A DNA stretch of 64,000 nucleotides from Clostridiales bacterium (GTDB lineage: Bacteria > Bacillota > Clostridia > Oscillospirales > Acutalibacteraceae): positions 48,107 to 112,106 of the forward strand of contig JAAWNT010000004.1 in NCBI GenBank assembly GCA_022799115.1, written 5' to 3'. Position 1 is the first letter of the stretch, and each line of letters starts with the position of its first letter. A program made the translations under genes and the position numbers. This document shows positions 7,596 through 16,651 of this stretch, one piece after another. Below the pieces are notes generated by a model that was not told the origin of the DNA, did not search any database, and saw only the letters and a program-made list of their open reading frames with translations.

Positions 7596-8200
7596 CATTT
7601 TATGAAAAAATTTTTCCCCCTTTGTGGCACTACCAACTTTTTGTGGCTTCAAGTCCACATCAAACGTTCTCGAAACATCTCTTTTTCGTGGCCTATTGAC
7701 AGAGCAAGTATCCATGTATGAATTCCAGTAATTGACGGCTTGCTTTGAAAGCTCCTTGTAAATGAGATCTATTGCGATATCAGATTTGCCCTTTACTGGT
7801 CCCCGTTCTTCAGGCCAACATCAAATCTCACCGGGAGGGAGTAGGTAAAATGAAGCGTTTGCTTCGGAATATATAAAGCGCAGGTCTGAAACCTCAGACC
7901 TGCGCTTTTCATCGTTTTATCAAAGAATAATAATTTTGTTTTAGCCATTAATTCGATATATTAGTATGTAATCACTTTTCTTTCTTCTTAGCTCATCCCC
8001 ATTAAAAGGATAAGGAGAATATCAATTGTTAATATGGATAGATGAGGGAGTTTTATCTTTTAAATGCAAATCTCCCAAAATATTATGGTTTTAGTTTGGT
8101 TCAGGCGCCAACAAAAAAGAACGAAGCCGGATGCATTACGACAACCATTTTCGCTCAACAAAATAAGGAGAAACCGTGAAGCGGATGCAAAATTTTTCAG
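7596..8200. other. Gap of about 600 bases between the facing tRNA-Leu genes
   Basis: No normal-sized gene is supported here. The only organised element is a ribosome site (GGGAGGGAG), an eight-codon reading frame at 7850-7876 and an overlapping strong hairpin at 7875-7909. The rest is AT-rich sequence with no recognisable similarity. Confidence 0.6.
7875..7909. terminator. Orphan terminator hairpin
   Basis: A perfect 15-bp stem (AAAGCGCAGGTCTGA at 7875-7889 with 7894-7908) around a 4-base loop, followed by TTTTC on the plus strand. The only reading frame it could end is the eight-codon MKRLLRNI (7850-7876), whose stop codon overlaps the left arm. Confidence 0.75.
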
Positions 8201-8238
8201 AAAAGAAAAAATCGGAACAAGTTATACTTGTTCCGATT
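8201..8238 (-). terminator. Terminator of the second tRNA-Leu gene
   Basis: On the minus strand AATCGGAACAAGT and its complement (8226-8238 and 8210-8222) form a 13-bp stem followed by TTTTTTCTTTTC. Its sequence differs from the terminator of the first copy only in the middle of the stem. Confidence 0.92.
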
Positions 8239-8325
8239 TGGTGCGGATAACAGGACTTGAACCTGCATGAAATTGCTTTCATATGGACCTGAACCATACG
8301 CGTCTGCCAATTCCGCCATATCCGC
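8239..8325 (-). tRNA. tRNA-Leu (anticodon CAG), second identical copy
   Basis: All 87 bases match the copy at 7475-7561, in inverted orientation; flanks outside the tRNA and part of the terminator stem are unrelated apart from similar promoter -35 surroundings. The two genes therefore transcribe towards each other across about 680 bases. Confidence 0.97.
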
Positions 8326-8354
8326 ATATTCACTTTTCTCAAGCAACGTGTTAT

Positions 8355-8383
8355 ATTATAGCGTGCAACGCAAAAATTGTCAA
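8355..8383 (-). promoter_or_regulatory. Consensus sigma-A promoter of the second tRNA-Leu gene
   Basis: Minus strand TTGACA (8378-8383), 17 bases, TATAAT (8355-8360), again an exact consensus match. Confidence 0.93.
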
Positions 8384-8411
8384 CCTTTTTTCGCATTTAT
8401 TTTTAAATGTC

Positions 8412-8445
8412 GAAAAAGGTGATGCGATTTTTCTTGTCGGCATCA
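8412..8445 (-). terminator. Terminator of mntP
   Basis: On the minus strand TGATGC pairs with GCATCA around a 14-base loop and is followed by CCTTTTTCG, 12 bases after the mntP stop. Confidence 0.6.
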
Positions 8446-8456
8446 ATGATTGAAAC

Positions 8457-9044
8457 TCAACTGAAAAACAAGTGCTCAATTAAAATTTTGGTGCCAATAA
8501 ATACAAGGACAAATCCTCCCAAAAGCTCGGCTTTGGAACAAAATAGGTCGCCAAACTTTTTCCCGATGAATACGCCGCTCAGAGAGATGGCAAAGGTAGT
8601 TACACCGATGATGGAAACGGCATATCCCATCAACGCCACTGTGGAAGCCCCCACCGCCGAAGGTAGAATAATCCCGGTTGCCAGCGCATCAATACTGGTG
8701 GCGATGGCCATAACGATCAGCATCCGAAAGCCGATGGGATTGCGAGATTGGCATTCGGTTTCTTTGTTCCGGTCTTTCCAGGCGTCGTAAATCATCTTAC
8801 CGCCAATATACCCCAAAAGAACAAATGCAATCCAGTGATCCAATTGACTGATTAACCCTTCTCCGGCCTTGCCAATGGCCCAACCAATCATAGGCATAAC
8901 CGCCTGAAACAGTCCGAAGCAAACGGCGATTTTCAAAGCATGTGCGATCCGCAATCCCCTGGTAACTGCGCCGTTGGTAACAGAAACAGCGAACGCATCC
9001 ATGGATAGACCGATAGCGATTCCTAAAAGCGATAAATAATCCAT
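8457..9044 (-). CDS. mntP: Manganese efflux pump MntP
   Basis: The 195-residue membrane protein begins MDYLSLLGIAIGLSMDAFAV and repeats the motif as MAIATSIDALATG, the paired acidic helices of the MntP (YebN) family that exports Mn(II). Six transmembrane segments are expected. The start at 9044 was chosen for GGAGG upstream and agreement with family N-termini; the frame is open 62 codons further upstream without a good ribosome site. A possible TTGACA-17-TAAAGT promoter is at about 9143-9171. I looked for a yybP-ykoY manganese riboswitch in the leader and did not see one. Confidence 0.9.
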   Translation of the reverse strand: MDYLSLLGIAIGLSMDAFAVSVTNGAVTRGLRIAHALKIAVCFGLFQAVMPMIGWAIGKAGEGLISQLDHWIAFVLLGYIGGKMIYDAWKDRNKETECQSRNPIGFRMLIVMAIATSIDALATGIILPSAVGASTVALMGYAVSIIGVTTFAISLSGVFIGKKFGDLFCSKAELLGGFVLVFIGTKILIEHLFFS

Positions 9045-9223
9045 CAATGATGATCCTCCAATTCTTAAATGAGTAGGAAGAGAACTCTTTATATATACGT
9101 TGCCGTATGGAGAAAAATAATCGAAAAATTTATGTGTAACCATAACTTTAATGGAAAAAGGGCGCCCTGTCAATAGAAGGAAAGAAGGAACCCTCTTAAA
9201 AGAGGTAACACAGCAGAAATAAT

Positions 9224-9252
9224 TTGCCAATCAACCTGAGAAATGATAGAAT
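9224..9252 (+). promoter_or_regulatory. Sigma-A promoter of hisHF
   Basis: TTGCCA (9224-9229), 17 bases, TAGAAT (9247-9252), 29 bases before the hisH start. Confidence 0.55.
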
Positions 9253-9281
9253 AATACAAACAATTGTGAAGGGATGTTACC

Positions 9282-9920
9282 ATGATAGCTGTGATCGATT
9301 ACGGGGCGGGAAATTTACAAAGCGTCTGTAAAGCGCTTCATCACATAGGGTGCGAATGCAGTGTGGTGAAGGACCGAGTCTCGCTGTTTCAGGCGGAAGG
9401 AGCGATATTGCCCGGTGTGGGTTCTTTTGCCGACGCCATGGATTGTATGGAACAGTCCGGCATGAAAGAGGCTGTCGTTGATTATATTCAAGCGGGGAAT
9501 CCTTTGCTGGGGATTTGTCTTGGTCTTCAGCTGTTGTTTGAGGGCAGTGAAGAAAGCCCCGGTGTGAAGGGACTGGGACTTCTAAAGGGAAACATTGTTC
9601 GGATTCCTGCGGGAGAAGGACTTAAAATTCCACATATCGGCTGGAATTCTCTGTCTATTTGTGAGGACTCTCCACTGTTTCGCGGAATCAGACAACAATC
9701 CTTTGTCTATTTTGTTCATTCCTATTATTTAAAAGCCCAGGAGCGGGAGGTAGTTACCTCACAGACCCACTACGGCGTGAATATCGACGCATCCATCGGG
9801 AAGGGAAATCTCTTTGCCACTCAATTCCATCCTGAAAAAAGCGGAGAGATTGGATTGAAGATGTTGCAGAATTTTGCCGACCTGGTGGCAGAATACCGCA
9901 GAAACGATCATAAGAACTAG
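9282..9920 (+). CDS. hisH: Imidazole glycerol phosphate synthase, glutaminase subunit HisH
   Basis: A 212-residue class I glutamine amidotransferase that supplies ammonia to HisF in histidine synthesis. The catalytic Cys is in GICLGLQ (Cys79) and the His-Glu pair in TQFHPEKS near 187-194; PGVGSFADAM forms the oxyanion region. It precedes hisF by 21 bases and both subunits make a heterodimer. The remaining his genes are not in the window, so this pair has been separated from any larger his operon. Confidence 0.95.
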   Translation: MIAVIDYGAGNLQSVCKALHHIGCECSVVKDRVSLFQAEGAILPGVGSFADAMDCMEQSGMKEAVVDYIQAGNPLLGICLGLQLLFEGSEESPGVKGLGLLKGNIVRIPAGEGLKIPHIGWNSLSICEDSPLFRGIRQQSFVYFVHSYYLKAQEREVVTSQTHYGVNIDASIGKGNLFATQFHPEKSGEIGLKMLQNFADLVAEYRRNDHKN

Positions 9921-9941
9921 GCTTGAGAGGATGGTTAAGCA

Positions 9942-10700
9942 ATGCATGCAAAACGTATCATACCCTGCTTAGACGTAAAAAACGGAAGAGTCGTTAAGGG
10001 GACCAGTTTCGTAAATCTTCGGGATGCGGGAGACCCGGTTGAAGCCGCTGTTGCCTATGACAGGCAGGGCGCGGATGAGCTGGTTCTGCTGGATATCACT
10101 GCTTCTTCCGATGCTCGAAGTATTATGTTGGATATTGTCAGCGAAGTGGCCAACAGCATTTTTATTCCCTTTACCGTGGGGGGAGGAATCCGCACGGTAG
10201 ATGATTTTACCCAATTGCTTCGGGCGGGAGCGGATAAGGTTTCAGTGAACTCAGCAGCTATTAAAAGACCTGAAATCATTAACGAGGCCGCGTATAAATT
10301 TGGAAGTCAGTGTGTGGTGGTGGCCATTGATGCAAAACGCCGGTCCAATAATAGCTGGGAAGTCTATATCAACGGGGGCCGTATTCCAATGAATATGGAC
10401 GTAGTGCAGTGGGCCATAGAGGCTGAAAAGCGCGGAGCGGGGGAGATCCTGCTCACCAGTATGGACTGCGACGGCGTAAAAAACGGATATGATTTGGAGC
10501 TGACAAAGGCAGTTTCCGAGCAGGTAGGAATCCCTGTTATTGCATCCGGCGGGGCAGGAAAGCTGGCGCATTTTTACGATGCATTTACTTTGGGAAAGGC
10601 GGACGCGGTATTGGCGGCCTCCTTGTTCCATTTTGGAGAAATCACCATACAAGAGCTTAAGGACTATCTGCATCAGCAGGGGATCTCCGTACGCAGATAG
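9942..10700 (+). CDS. hisF: Imidazole glycerol phosphate synthase, cyclase subunit HisF
   Basis: A 252-residue (beta-alpha)8 barrel that makes imidazole glycerol phosphate and AICAR from PRFAR and ammonia. Asp11 (CLDVKNGR) and the Asp in AIDAKR (about 130) are the catalytic pair. Phosphate-binding loops TVGGGIRT and ASGGAGK are intact and the length is normal. KNGYDLELT supports true HisF rather than HisA. Part of a two-gene operon with hisH; no obvious terminator before the glnA promoter. Confidence 0.95.
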   Translation: MHAKRIIPCLDVKNGRVVKGTSFVNLRDAGDPVEAAVAYDRQGADELVLLDITASSDARSIMLDIVSEVANSIFIPFTVGGGIRTVDDFTQLLRAGADKVSVNSAAIKRPEIINEAAYKFGSQCVVVAIDAKRRSNNSWEVYINGGRIPMNMDVVQWAIEAEKRGAGEILLTSMDCDGVKNGYDLELTKAVSEQVGIPVIASGGAGKLAHFYDAFTLGKADAVLAASLFHFGEITIQELKDYLHQQGISVRR

Positions 10701-10717
10701 CTCAAGAGAAGAAACAC

Positions 10718-10747
10718 TTGTAAGAGTCAGGAAAATAGTGGTATAAT
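10718..10747 (+). promoter_or_regulatory. Sigma-A promoter of glnA-asnA
   Basis: TTGTAA (10718-10723), 18 bases, TATAAT (10742-10747), followed by a leader of about 60 bases. No GlnR-type palindrome was recognised. Confidence 0.6.
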
Positions 10748-10814
10748 AAAATATCGGCCTGTTTCTATGCGGTTTAGAAAAAGGCAAGCGTTAAAAAGGG
10801 AGGATTTGCTGTTT

Positions 10815-12155
10815 ATGGGAACCACAGCCCGTTATACAAAAGAGGACATCAAACGCATCGTGGAGGAGGAGAACATCCGGTTCATCCGCCTACAGTTTAC
10901 CGATATCTTTGGCGCGTGTAAAAATGTCGCCATTACCAAAAGCCAATTGAACAAGGCCCTGGATAATAAATGTATGTTCGACGGATCGTCCATTGAAGGT
11001 TTTGTCCGAATCGAAGAATCCGACATGGAGCTGTATCCGGATCTGGATACGTTTATGATTTATCCGTGGAAGCCCACGCCGGGCAAGGTGGCCCGCATCA
11101 TTTGCGATGTCTACAGACCGGATGGGACGCCGTTTGACGGAGATCCCCGCTATATCCTGCGGAGAGTGCTCAAACAGGCGGCCGATATGGGATTTACCTT
11201 CAATGTGGGTCCGGAATGCGAATTTTTCCTGTTCCAGACCGATGAAAACGGCGAACCCACCACCAAAACCATTGATAACGGCAGCTATTTTGAACTGGGT
11301 CCCGTGGACAAAGGGGAAGACGCACGCCGGGATATCTGCATTACATTGGAGGATATGGGTTTTGAAATTGAGGCTTCCCATCATGAATGCGCGCCGGGTC
11401 AGCATGAAATTGATTTTAAATACAGCGAAGCGCTGACCGCTGCGGATAATATCATGTCCTTTAAGCTTGCGGTAAAATCCATCGCGGAACGGCATGGTTT
11501 GCACGCCACGTTTATGCCAAAGCCGATTTTTAACGAGGCCGGCTCAGGAATGCACATCAATATGTCCCTATGCCGGGATGGAAAGAACGCTTTCTATGAT
11601 CCTGAGGATAAAAACGGATTGAGCGATATCGCCTATAGCTTTATTGCAGGGATCATTGAGCATGCCAAGGGAATGACTGCAATCACCAATCCCCTGGTCA
11701 ATTCTTACAAACGTTTGGTACCCGGCTATGAGGCGCCGGTTTATATCGCCTGGTCCACCCAGAACCGCAGCCCATTGGTACGCATTCCCTCCTCGCGAGG
11801 AGAGGGAACTCGTATTGAGCTGAGAAACCCGGATCCCTCCGCAAATCCTTATTTGGTGCTTGCGGTCTGCCTGGCCGCCGGATTGGACGGTGTGCGCAGA
11901 GGGCTTACTCCGCCGCCTTCCATCGACAGCAATGTATTCAAGCTGACCGACGACGAACGGGAGGCCATGGGTGTGGAAAATATCCCGGACAATTTGGATC
12001 GTGCGATTCGAGCTATGAAAAAGGACAGCATCATCCATGAAACGTTGGGCAGCCATGCGTTTCGGAAATATGTCGCCTATAAGCAGGCGGAGTGGAACAG
12101 CTATCGTAATGTGGTCACCAAATGGGAGATCGATCAGTATTTGGGCAGATATTAA
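10815..12155 (+). CDS. glnA: Glutamine synthetase type I
   Basis: The 446-residue enzyme joins ammonia to glutamate with ATP. The beta-grasp N-domain has [10 protein letters not shown] and FDGSSIEGF; the catalytic domain has GPECEFFLF, the ammonium/Glu site region [19 protein letters not shown], and the Glu-flap region near [17 protein letters not shown], with NRSPLVRIP binding glutamate. Length and motifs fit the GSI-alpha type of Firmicutes (no adenylylation tyrosine segment seen). The start at 10815 follows GGGAGGA; an in-frame ATG at 10767 would add 16 basic residues. asnA starts 18 bases after the stop. Confidence 0.95.
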   Translation: MGTTARYTKEDIKRIVEEENIRFIRLQFTDIFGACKNVAITKSQLNKALDNKCMFDGSSIEGFVRIEESDMELYPDLDTFMIYPWKPTPGKVARIICDVYRPDGTPFDGDPRYILRRVLKQAADMGFTFNVGPECEFFLFQTDENGEPTTKTIDNGSYFELGPVDKGEDARRDICITLEDMGFEIEASHHECAPGQHEIDFKYSEALTAADNIMSFKLAVKSIAERHGLHATFMPKPIFNEAGSGMHINMSLCRDGKNAFYDPEDKNGLSDIAYSFIAGIIEHAKGMTAITNPLVNSYKRLVPGYEAPVYIAWSTQNRSPLVRIPSSRGEGTRIELRNPDPSANPYLVLAVCLAAGLDGVRRGLTPPPSIDSNVFKLTDDEREAMGVENIPDNLDRAIRAMKKDSIIHETLGSHAFRKYVAYKQAEWNSYRNVVTKWEIDQYLGRY

Positions 12156-12173
12156 GGGAGTGAGAGAAATCCA

Positions 12174-13184
12174 ATGACGCAATTGATTTTACCGGATCAT
12201 TATAAGGCCGGAATGGATATCAAAGAAACCGAAGTTGCCATCAAATTTATCAAAGATTTTTTTGAACGTCGCTTGGCGGAAGCGCTTCATTTAACACGAG
12301 TATCCGCCCCGCTGTTTGTGCTGGCGTCTTCGGGCCTGAACGACAATCTCAATGGATACGAACGCCCGGTTGCTTTCGGCATCCGGGAGCAGGGAGACGT
12401 CATGTGTGAAATTGTACACTCCCTGGCCAAATGGAAACGCCAAGCCCTCAAACGTTACCAATTTGCTCCTGGCGAGGGACTTTATACCGACATGAACGCG
12501 ATACGCAGGGACGAGGACACCGATAATCTGCATTCGCTCTATGTGGATCAGTGGGACTGGGAGCGCGTCATTCAAAGGGAAGAACGAAATACAGAAACTC
12601 TAAAAGAAATTGTCGCCCTGATCTACCAGGCCATTAAGGATACGGAGCAACATGTCTATGAAAAATATCCTCAGATTAAACCAATGTTGCCAGAAAAAAT
12701 CACCTTTATCACCACAGGGGAGCTGGAGGAGAGATATCCCGAGTTGTCTGCCAAAGAACGGGAAAAGCAGGTGGCCAAGGAATATGGCGCTGTCTTTTTA
12801 ATGCAGATCGGCGGCGCGCTCAAATCGGGCAAACCCCATGACGGCAGAGCCCCCGACTATGACGATTGGAGTCTGAACGGGGATATCCTCGTATACTATC
12901 CTCTGTTGGATACTGCAGTTGAGCTTTCCTCCATGGGAATTCGTGTAGACGAGGAGACGCTGAGAAAACAGCTTTCCATCAGTGGTTGTGAAGACCGTGC
13001 TCAGCTGCCCTTCCAGAAATCGCTGCTGTCTGGAGAATTGCCGCTCACCATCGGCGGAGGGATTGGACAGTCCCGTCTGTGTATGGTCTTTTTACATAGA
13101 GCTCATATTGGAGAGGTTCAGTCTTCCATTTGGCCGCAGGAAATGGTGGACCAGTGTGCAGAACATCACATTTATCTGCTGTAA
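12174..13184 (+). CDS. asnA: Aspartate-ammonia ligase (ammonia-dependent asparagine synthetase)
   Basis: This 336-residue class II aminoacyl-tRNA-synthetase-like enzyme makes asparagine from aspartate, ammonia and ATP. SAPLFV and GLNDNLNGYERPVAF are signature stretches, YTDMNAIRRDE is the motif 2 region, and TIGGGIGQSR near the C-terminus is motif 3. The operon with glnA places both amide-forming, ammonia-using enzymes under one promoter. A GGGAGTGAGAG ribosome site precedes the ATG. Confidence 0.95.
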   Translation: MTQLILPDHYKAGMDIKETEVAIKFIKDFFERRLAEALHLTRVSAPLFVLASSGLNDNLNGYERPVAFGIREQGDVMCEIVHSLAKWKRQALKRYQFAPGEGLYTDMNAIRRDEDTDNLHSLYVDQWDWERVIQREERNTETLKEIVALIYQAIKDTEQHVYEKYPQIKPMLPEKITFITTGELEERYPELSAKEREKQVAKEYGAVFLMQIGGALKSGKPHDGRAPDYDDWSLNGDILVYYPLLDTAVELSSMGIRVDEETLRKQLSISGCEDRAQLPFQKSLLSGELPLTIGGGIGQSRLCMVFLHRAHIGEVQSSIWPQEMVDQCAEHHIYLL

Positions 13185-13496
13185 TCCATATATGGCGCAA
13201 CAGCAGTTTCTAAAGCGTTTCCTATCCATGGCGATGCCTGCTTGTTTAATGAAGACGGGGAATCCGGGATGAGGAGCGTACTAGAATTGGTCAATTTTGC
13301 TCGTCGACCCAGGATTTTAATATGCGAAAACATGCGTGAATGATGCGATGCTAGCTGAAAAGAAGTAAAAAAACGAAAAATTTGACTTTAGCAATGAAAA
13401 GATAAATGGCAACGCATAGGTATATATGTTGAATGTCCCAAGGATCGGTTCTCCTTATATGGACACCGATCAACGCCTCATCATGAAATACAGAAA
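13185..13496. other. Non-coding gap of about 310 bases after asnA
   Basis: No supported gene. It contains a GATCGGT/ACCGATC inverted repeat at about 13444-13470 and ends in the strong terminator at 13497. It may be the 3' untranslated region of the asnA transcript. Confidence 0.5.
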
Positions 13497-13534
13497 GGAA
13501 CGCCGCCGGATTGGTTACCGGCGGCGTTCCTTTT
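13497..13534. terminator. Bidirectional terminator after asnA
   Basis: A perfect 13-bp GC-rich stem (GGAACGCCGCCGG at 13497-13509 with 13518-13530) is followed by TTTT on the plus strand and by TTTC on the minus strand, where it directly abuts the stop of the small gene at 13533. Confidence 0.9.
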
Positions 13535-13721
13535 ATGCTCTGCGCATTAAATTTTCTACGAAATTATGAAGTTCAACATCATTATGGAACTCGTCCTCAT
13601 GTTCGTTGATTTCTTCCTGCACGTCTTCCGGCAGTGAGGAGATATAGTCCAAATGTGCTAACCCCTGAGCGAAGACTCCCACTTTTCCAAAAGCGAGTCC
13701 TGGAGAAGAATACCCATACAT
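13533..13721 (-). CDS. Small hypothetical protein (62 residues)
   Basis: I do not recognise this protein. It starts MYGYSSPGLAFGKVGVFAQG and ends in an acidic helix-forming stretch (EEINEHEDEFHNDVELHNF). It has no cysteines, signal peptide or membrane segment. GGGGTGATAAAC lies before the ATG and the terminator begins at its stop codon, which supports it as a real gene. It is transcribed away from yebC's terminator side on the same strand. Confidence 0.55.
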   Translation of the reverse strand: MYGYSSPGLAFGKVGVFAQGLAHLDYISSLPEDVQEEINEHEDEFHNDVELHNFVENLMRRA

Positions 13722-13805
13722 TGTTTATCACCCCGCAGATAGTGTCTGCATTGTAGAGATGATTACAAGAGGGAATCGTTGGGCGTAAAAATTGAAAAAT
13801 TTATT

Positions 13806-14552
13806 TTATTCTTCCTCGGCCTCATCGGGAGTATCCCAATTGTGCCACACGTTTTGCACGTCGTCGTTGTCCTCCAACATATCCAGCAAACGCTGCATCT
13901 TGGTGACCGCATCCTCGTCGGTCAGCTGCGTATAGGTGCTGGGTACCATTTCCACCTCGGCGGAGACAAAGGAATATCCTTTTTCTTCCAAATCGTCCCG
14001 CACGCCGCTGAAGTCGTCCGGTTCGGTATGGATCTCAAAGACATCCTCATCGGCTTGGAAATCGGAAGCGCCGGCTTCCAGCGCGTCTTCCATGACTTTA
14101 TCCTCTTCCAATCCTTCCTTTTCAATAACAATGACTCCTTTTTGTGAAAACAGGAAGGAAACACATCCGGGCGTTCCCATATTGCCGCCAAATTTATCGA
14201 AATAGTGGCGAAGATCACCCGCAGTGCGGTTGCGGTTATCGGTCAGTGTTTCCACGATTACTGCGATTCCGCAGGGACCGTAGCCTTCGTATGTAATGCT
14301 CTCATATTTGCTGGCGTCTCCGTCTCCGGCCGCTTTTTTAATAATGCGCTCAATATTTTCATTCGGAACATTGTTGGCCTTGGCCTTGGCAATGCAATCC
14401 TTTAACTTAGAGTTGGAATTGGGATCAGATCCTCCGCCTTCTCTCACAGCAACCGCAAGCTCACGTCCAATTTTTGTAAAAATTTTAGCTCGTTGCCCGT
14501 CGGTTTTTTCTTTTTTGCGTTTGATTGTGCTCCATTTAGAATGACCTGACAT
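13806..14552 (-). CDS. yebC: YebC/PmpR-family protein
   Basis: A 248-residue protein starting [25 protein letters not shown], the family signature, with [21 protein letters not shown] and the [19 protein letters not shown] stretch. Members bind DNA or ribosomal components; recent work links the family to relief of translation stalling (TACO1/YebC). The C-terminus is acidic. A GGGAGG ribosome site lies upstream. Gene stands between a flavoprotein and a small hypothetical gene. Confidence 0.95.
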   Translation of the reverse strand: MSGHSKWSTIKRKKEKTDGQRAKIFTKIGRELAVAVREGGGSDPNSNSKLKDCIAKAKANNVPNENIERIIKKAAGDGDASKYESITYEGYGPCGIAVIVETLTDNRNRTAGDLRHYFDKFGGNMGTPGCVSFLFSQKGVIVIEKEGLEEDKVMEDALEAGASDFQADEDVFEIHTEPDDFSGVRDDLEEKGYSFVSAEVEMVPSTYTQLTDEDAVTKMQRLLDMLEDNDDVQNVWHNWDTPDEAEEE

Positions 14553-14626
14553 AAATTTTTATCCTCCCAATGATCTTGTTACCTATTCAGTTTATCACAT
14601 TTTATTCCATTAGGCAAGCTTGCTAG

Positions 14627-15223
14627 TTATTCAATCAGGAAGGACAAGGCCGCCCGCCGGACCTCATCCGTCAACGGCTCCAAAGCAGAGGCGCGGTCGG
14701 TGTTTTTCCATATCACCTGCTGTTCCAGAGTGGCGTTGATTACTGTGTAAATCATTTCCAACTGGCGGCGCATAACGGCGGCTCCCTCGTCGCAATCGGC
14801 CCCGCTGGTGAGCAGCAAAGCCGAGCGCTTGTGTTTTTTGATAGGCGGTCGGATATTCAGAGAAAATCGAGCGGAAAAATATCGTTGCATACGGTCCAAA
14901 ATCGCCTTAAGCGGCGCGGGAAAGCTCAGGTTGTAAATGGGAGAAGCAACGATCAGCAGATCCGAACTGCACAGCAGACCATGAATCCGCTCAAAATCCT
15001 TTATGCAGCAGCCTTCCTTCTTCTCACAGTATCCACAGGCGGTACAGGGAGATATCTTCTCTCGGTAGGCGTCCACCGTGATAAAATCGTAATGGGGTTC
15101 GAGCCAACGAGTAAATTCATGAACCAACTGAGAGGTATAGCCGTTTTGACGCGGCGAGCCGAACAACACCAACGCCTTTTTTTTATCCGCAGTGTCAGGG
15201 TAGATTTCGTGTCTTGCAATCAA
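14627..15223 (-). CDS. Flavodoxin-fold NAD(P)H-dependent FMN reductase with a cysteine cluster
   Basis: The 198-residue protein has the flavin-binding loop LFGSPRQNGYTSQL and ASPIYNLSFPAPLKAILDR, typical of NADPH-dependent FMN reductase/iron-sulfur flavoprotein relatives. The sequence CTACGYCEKKEGCC (about 63-76) carries the compact cysteine cluster seen in many clostridial members, which may hold an Fe-S cluster. The start is a TTG with AGAAGGG upstream. The physiological substrate is unknown. Confidence 0.75.
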   Translation of the reverse strand: MIARHEIYPDTADKKKALVLFGSPRQNGYTSQLVHEFTRWLEPHYDFITVDAYREKISPCTACGYCEKKEGCCIKDFERIHGLLCSSDLLIVASPIYNLSFPAPLKAILDRMQRYFSARFSLNIRPPIKKHKRSALLLTSGADCDEGAAVMRRQLEMIYTVINATLEQQVIWKNTDRASALEPLTDEVRRAALSFLIE

Positions 15224-15368
15224 AGATCATTCATCCCTTCTTTTTGCAGTTTTTAAGAAACATCTATTGCCAGTGATAGCGCAGAAAAAATCGGCGCTTT
15301 TAATAAGAAACAATGAAGGAAATTCAAACGCGTGCACAGACAGAATCCCTTCTGACATAGTTTGCTTT

Positions 15369-15890
15369 TCAGTATGAAGAATCGTTTTTTCTTTTTTTAT
15401 CGGCGGCGTTGGCGTTTAGCCCCAATATTTTCATAAATCCCTGATTTCTCTCCAACAGACGGAAAACCGGGTAGCCTACCACTGTAACAGTGATAAATTC
15501 TCCCAGCATTACCGTTGCGCAGGTGAGCAAAAACGGCGCGTCGGTCAATATGGTCAGCTCAAGACCGACTATGATACACCCAAGGGTGGGGAACAGGGTG
15601 GCAAGCAAAAGATGCCGGCACCAATACACCGCGGTTACGGTGAGTGCGGTGGCCAGTGTGCCGAACACAACGTCATAAATCCCCAATGGACTGAATAGAT
15701 TAGCAAGGGCGCATCCCAGCACCAAAGAATAGCAATAATCCTTTTTATAAAAACAGAGCAGAACCAGGATCTCCGATAACCGAAACTGCACAGCTCCAAA
15801 GGCGATGGGAGCTAAGGCCACGGTACATACAAAGTAAAGGGCGGCCACAATGGCAATACGAGCCAGCCGCTGAATGCGGGATTCAGTCAA
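15369..15890 (-). CDS. queT: QueT-type ECF transporter S-component for queuosine precursors
   Basis: The 173-residue protein has about five to six transmembrane segments with ALYFVCTVALAPIAFGAVQFRLSE, a QueT-family signature. QueT S-components bind preQ1, preQ0 or queuine and use the shared ECF energising module, which is not in the window. The start is a TTG at 15890 because a near-perfect GGAGGTGATCTCC ribosome site sits against it. The start overlaps the end of the radical SAM gene, implying translational coupling. Both lie behind a preQ1-I riboswitch. Confidence 0.82.
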   Translation of the reverse strand: MTESRIQRLARIAIVAALYFVCTVALAPIAFGAVQFRLSEILVLLCFYKKDYCYSLVLGCALANLFSPLGIYDVVFGTLATALTVTAVYWCRHLLLATLFPTLGCIIVGLELTILTDAPFLLTCATVMLGEFITVTVVGYPVFRLLERNQGFMKILGLNANAADKKRKNDSSY

Positions 15891-16584
15891 GGAGATCACC
15901 TCCCACTCCGAAATCCGTATTTTCAAAAAGTACGTCGATAGTGGGGGAATCCTGTAAAAAACGATATTCCTGCTCAAACCAGCGAACCAGCTCTTCGTCT
16001 CGCCGTATGGGGGTGGAATTGTTGTTATAGATATTCACACACCCATAGGGAAAGGTTTTTAAAAGAATGTCCATGTCCCGGGAAATCATCTCTCGGCTCT
16101 GCCCTTGGATGCCCACCATCAGACAGATGGATGAAAAATATCGGGCCACCTCCTCCGGCGAAGAAAATACAATTCCCTTTTTCAGAACATGGTTGCGAAA
16201 GTCATCGTCAAAGGTTTCAATTCCGCACTTAAATATGATGGGAAGCTGAAAGAAATCCCGGATTTCCTGCAAACGATGACGATAGCTCCAATGACATTCA
16301 AAGAATAGCGTTTCAATGCCTTTTTTTTGGGCGATCTCTTTTATGGTTTCCAGAGTTTCCTTTGGCAGTTCAAACACGCTGCCGGAATTGATTACCTCCA
16401 ATGCCCGGTATTTACCTGTCACCAGGGACAATACCTGATTGTTTATTTCGTTGCATTGGGCCGCATCCGATTCGTTGTCGTCGATGTAGTCGCAAAAGGT
16501 ACACCTTCCCCAGGCGCAGGGAGCGCCTTTTAGAAGCACAATCTCCCTTTTTTGTTTTTGTTTGATTTCGCTGTAACGCTGCAT
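15883..16584 (-). CDS. Radical SAM protein, likely queuosine-salvage lyase (QueL-like)
   Basis: The 233-residue protein has cysteines 23, 28 and 31 in CAWGRCTFC, a CX4CX2C variant of the radical SAM cluster motif. It is short, a partial barrel with no accessory Fe-S domain. Its 3' end overlaps queT, and a preQ1-I aptamer lies directly upstream. In Clostridioides difficile a radical SAM queuosine lyase (QueL) is encoded beside queT, so this is probably the same activity, freeing queuine from queuosine. The identification rests mainly on context; no queK-type nucleosidase gene is nearby. Confidence 0.7.
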   Translation of the reverse strand: MQRYSEIKQKQKREIVLLKGAPCAWGRCTFCDYIDDNESDAAQCNEINNQVLSLVTGKYRALEVINSGSVFELPKETLETIKEIAQKKGIETLFFECHWSYRHRLQEIRDFFQLPIIFKCGIETFDDDFRNHVLKKGIVFSSPEEVARYFSSICLMVGIQGQSREMISRDMDILLKTFPYGCVNIYNNNSTPIRRDEELVRWFEQEYRFLQDSPTIDVLFENTDFGVGGDLLD

Positions 16585-16592
16585 GAATCATT

Positions 16593-16640
16593 CTCCTCTT
16601 GTATTTGTTTTTTAAAGAGATGGTTATCAAGAACACCTCT
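16593..16640 (-). promoter_or_regulatory. PreQ1-I riboswitch
   Basis: On the minus strand AGAGGT and ATCTCT close P1 around a loop GTTCTTGATAACC, followed by the A-rich tail TTAAAAAACAAAT and CAAGAGGAG. Loop TCTTG can pair with tail CAAGA in the class I pseudoknot, and that pairing overlaps the AGAGGAG ribosome site of the radical SAM gene, so ligand should block translation. The aptamer begins 11 bases after the MATE stop codon, inside the operon. Confidence 0.78.
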
Positions 16641-16651
16641 ATAAGACATGG

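Noticed and set aside
7290..7721. Reading frames crossing the first tRNA-Leu gene
   Set aside because: They translate through the promoter, tRNA and terminator; the mirrored frames at 8064-8396 arise from the identical second tRNA.
9045..9230. yybP-ykoY manganese riboswitch ahead of mntP
   Set aside because: The conserved core elements of that aptamer are not present on the minus strand; only a promoter-like sequence and a short CCTCTTTTAAGAGG palindrome are seen.
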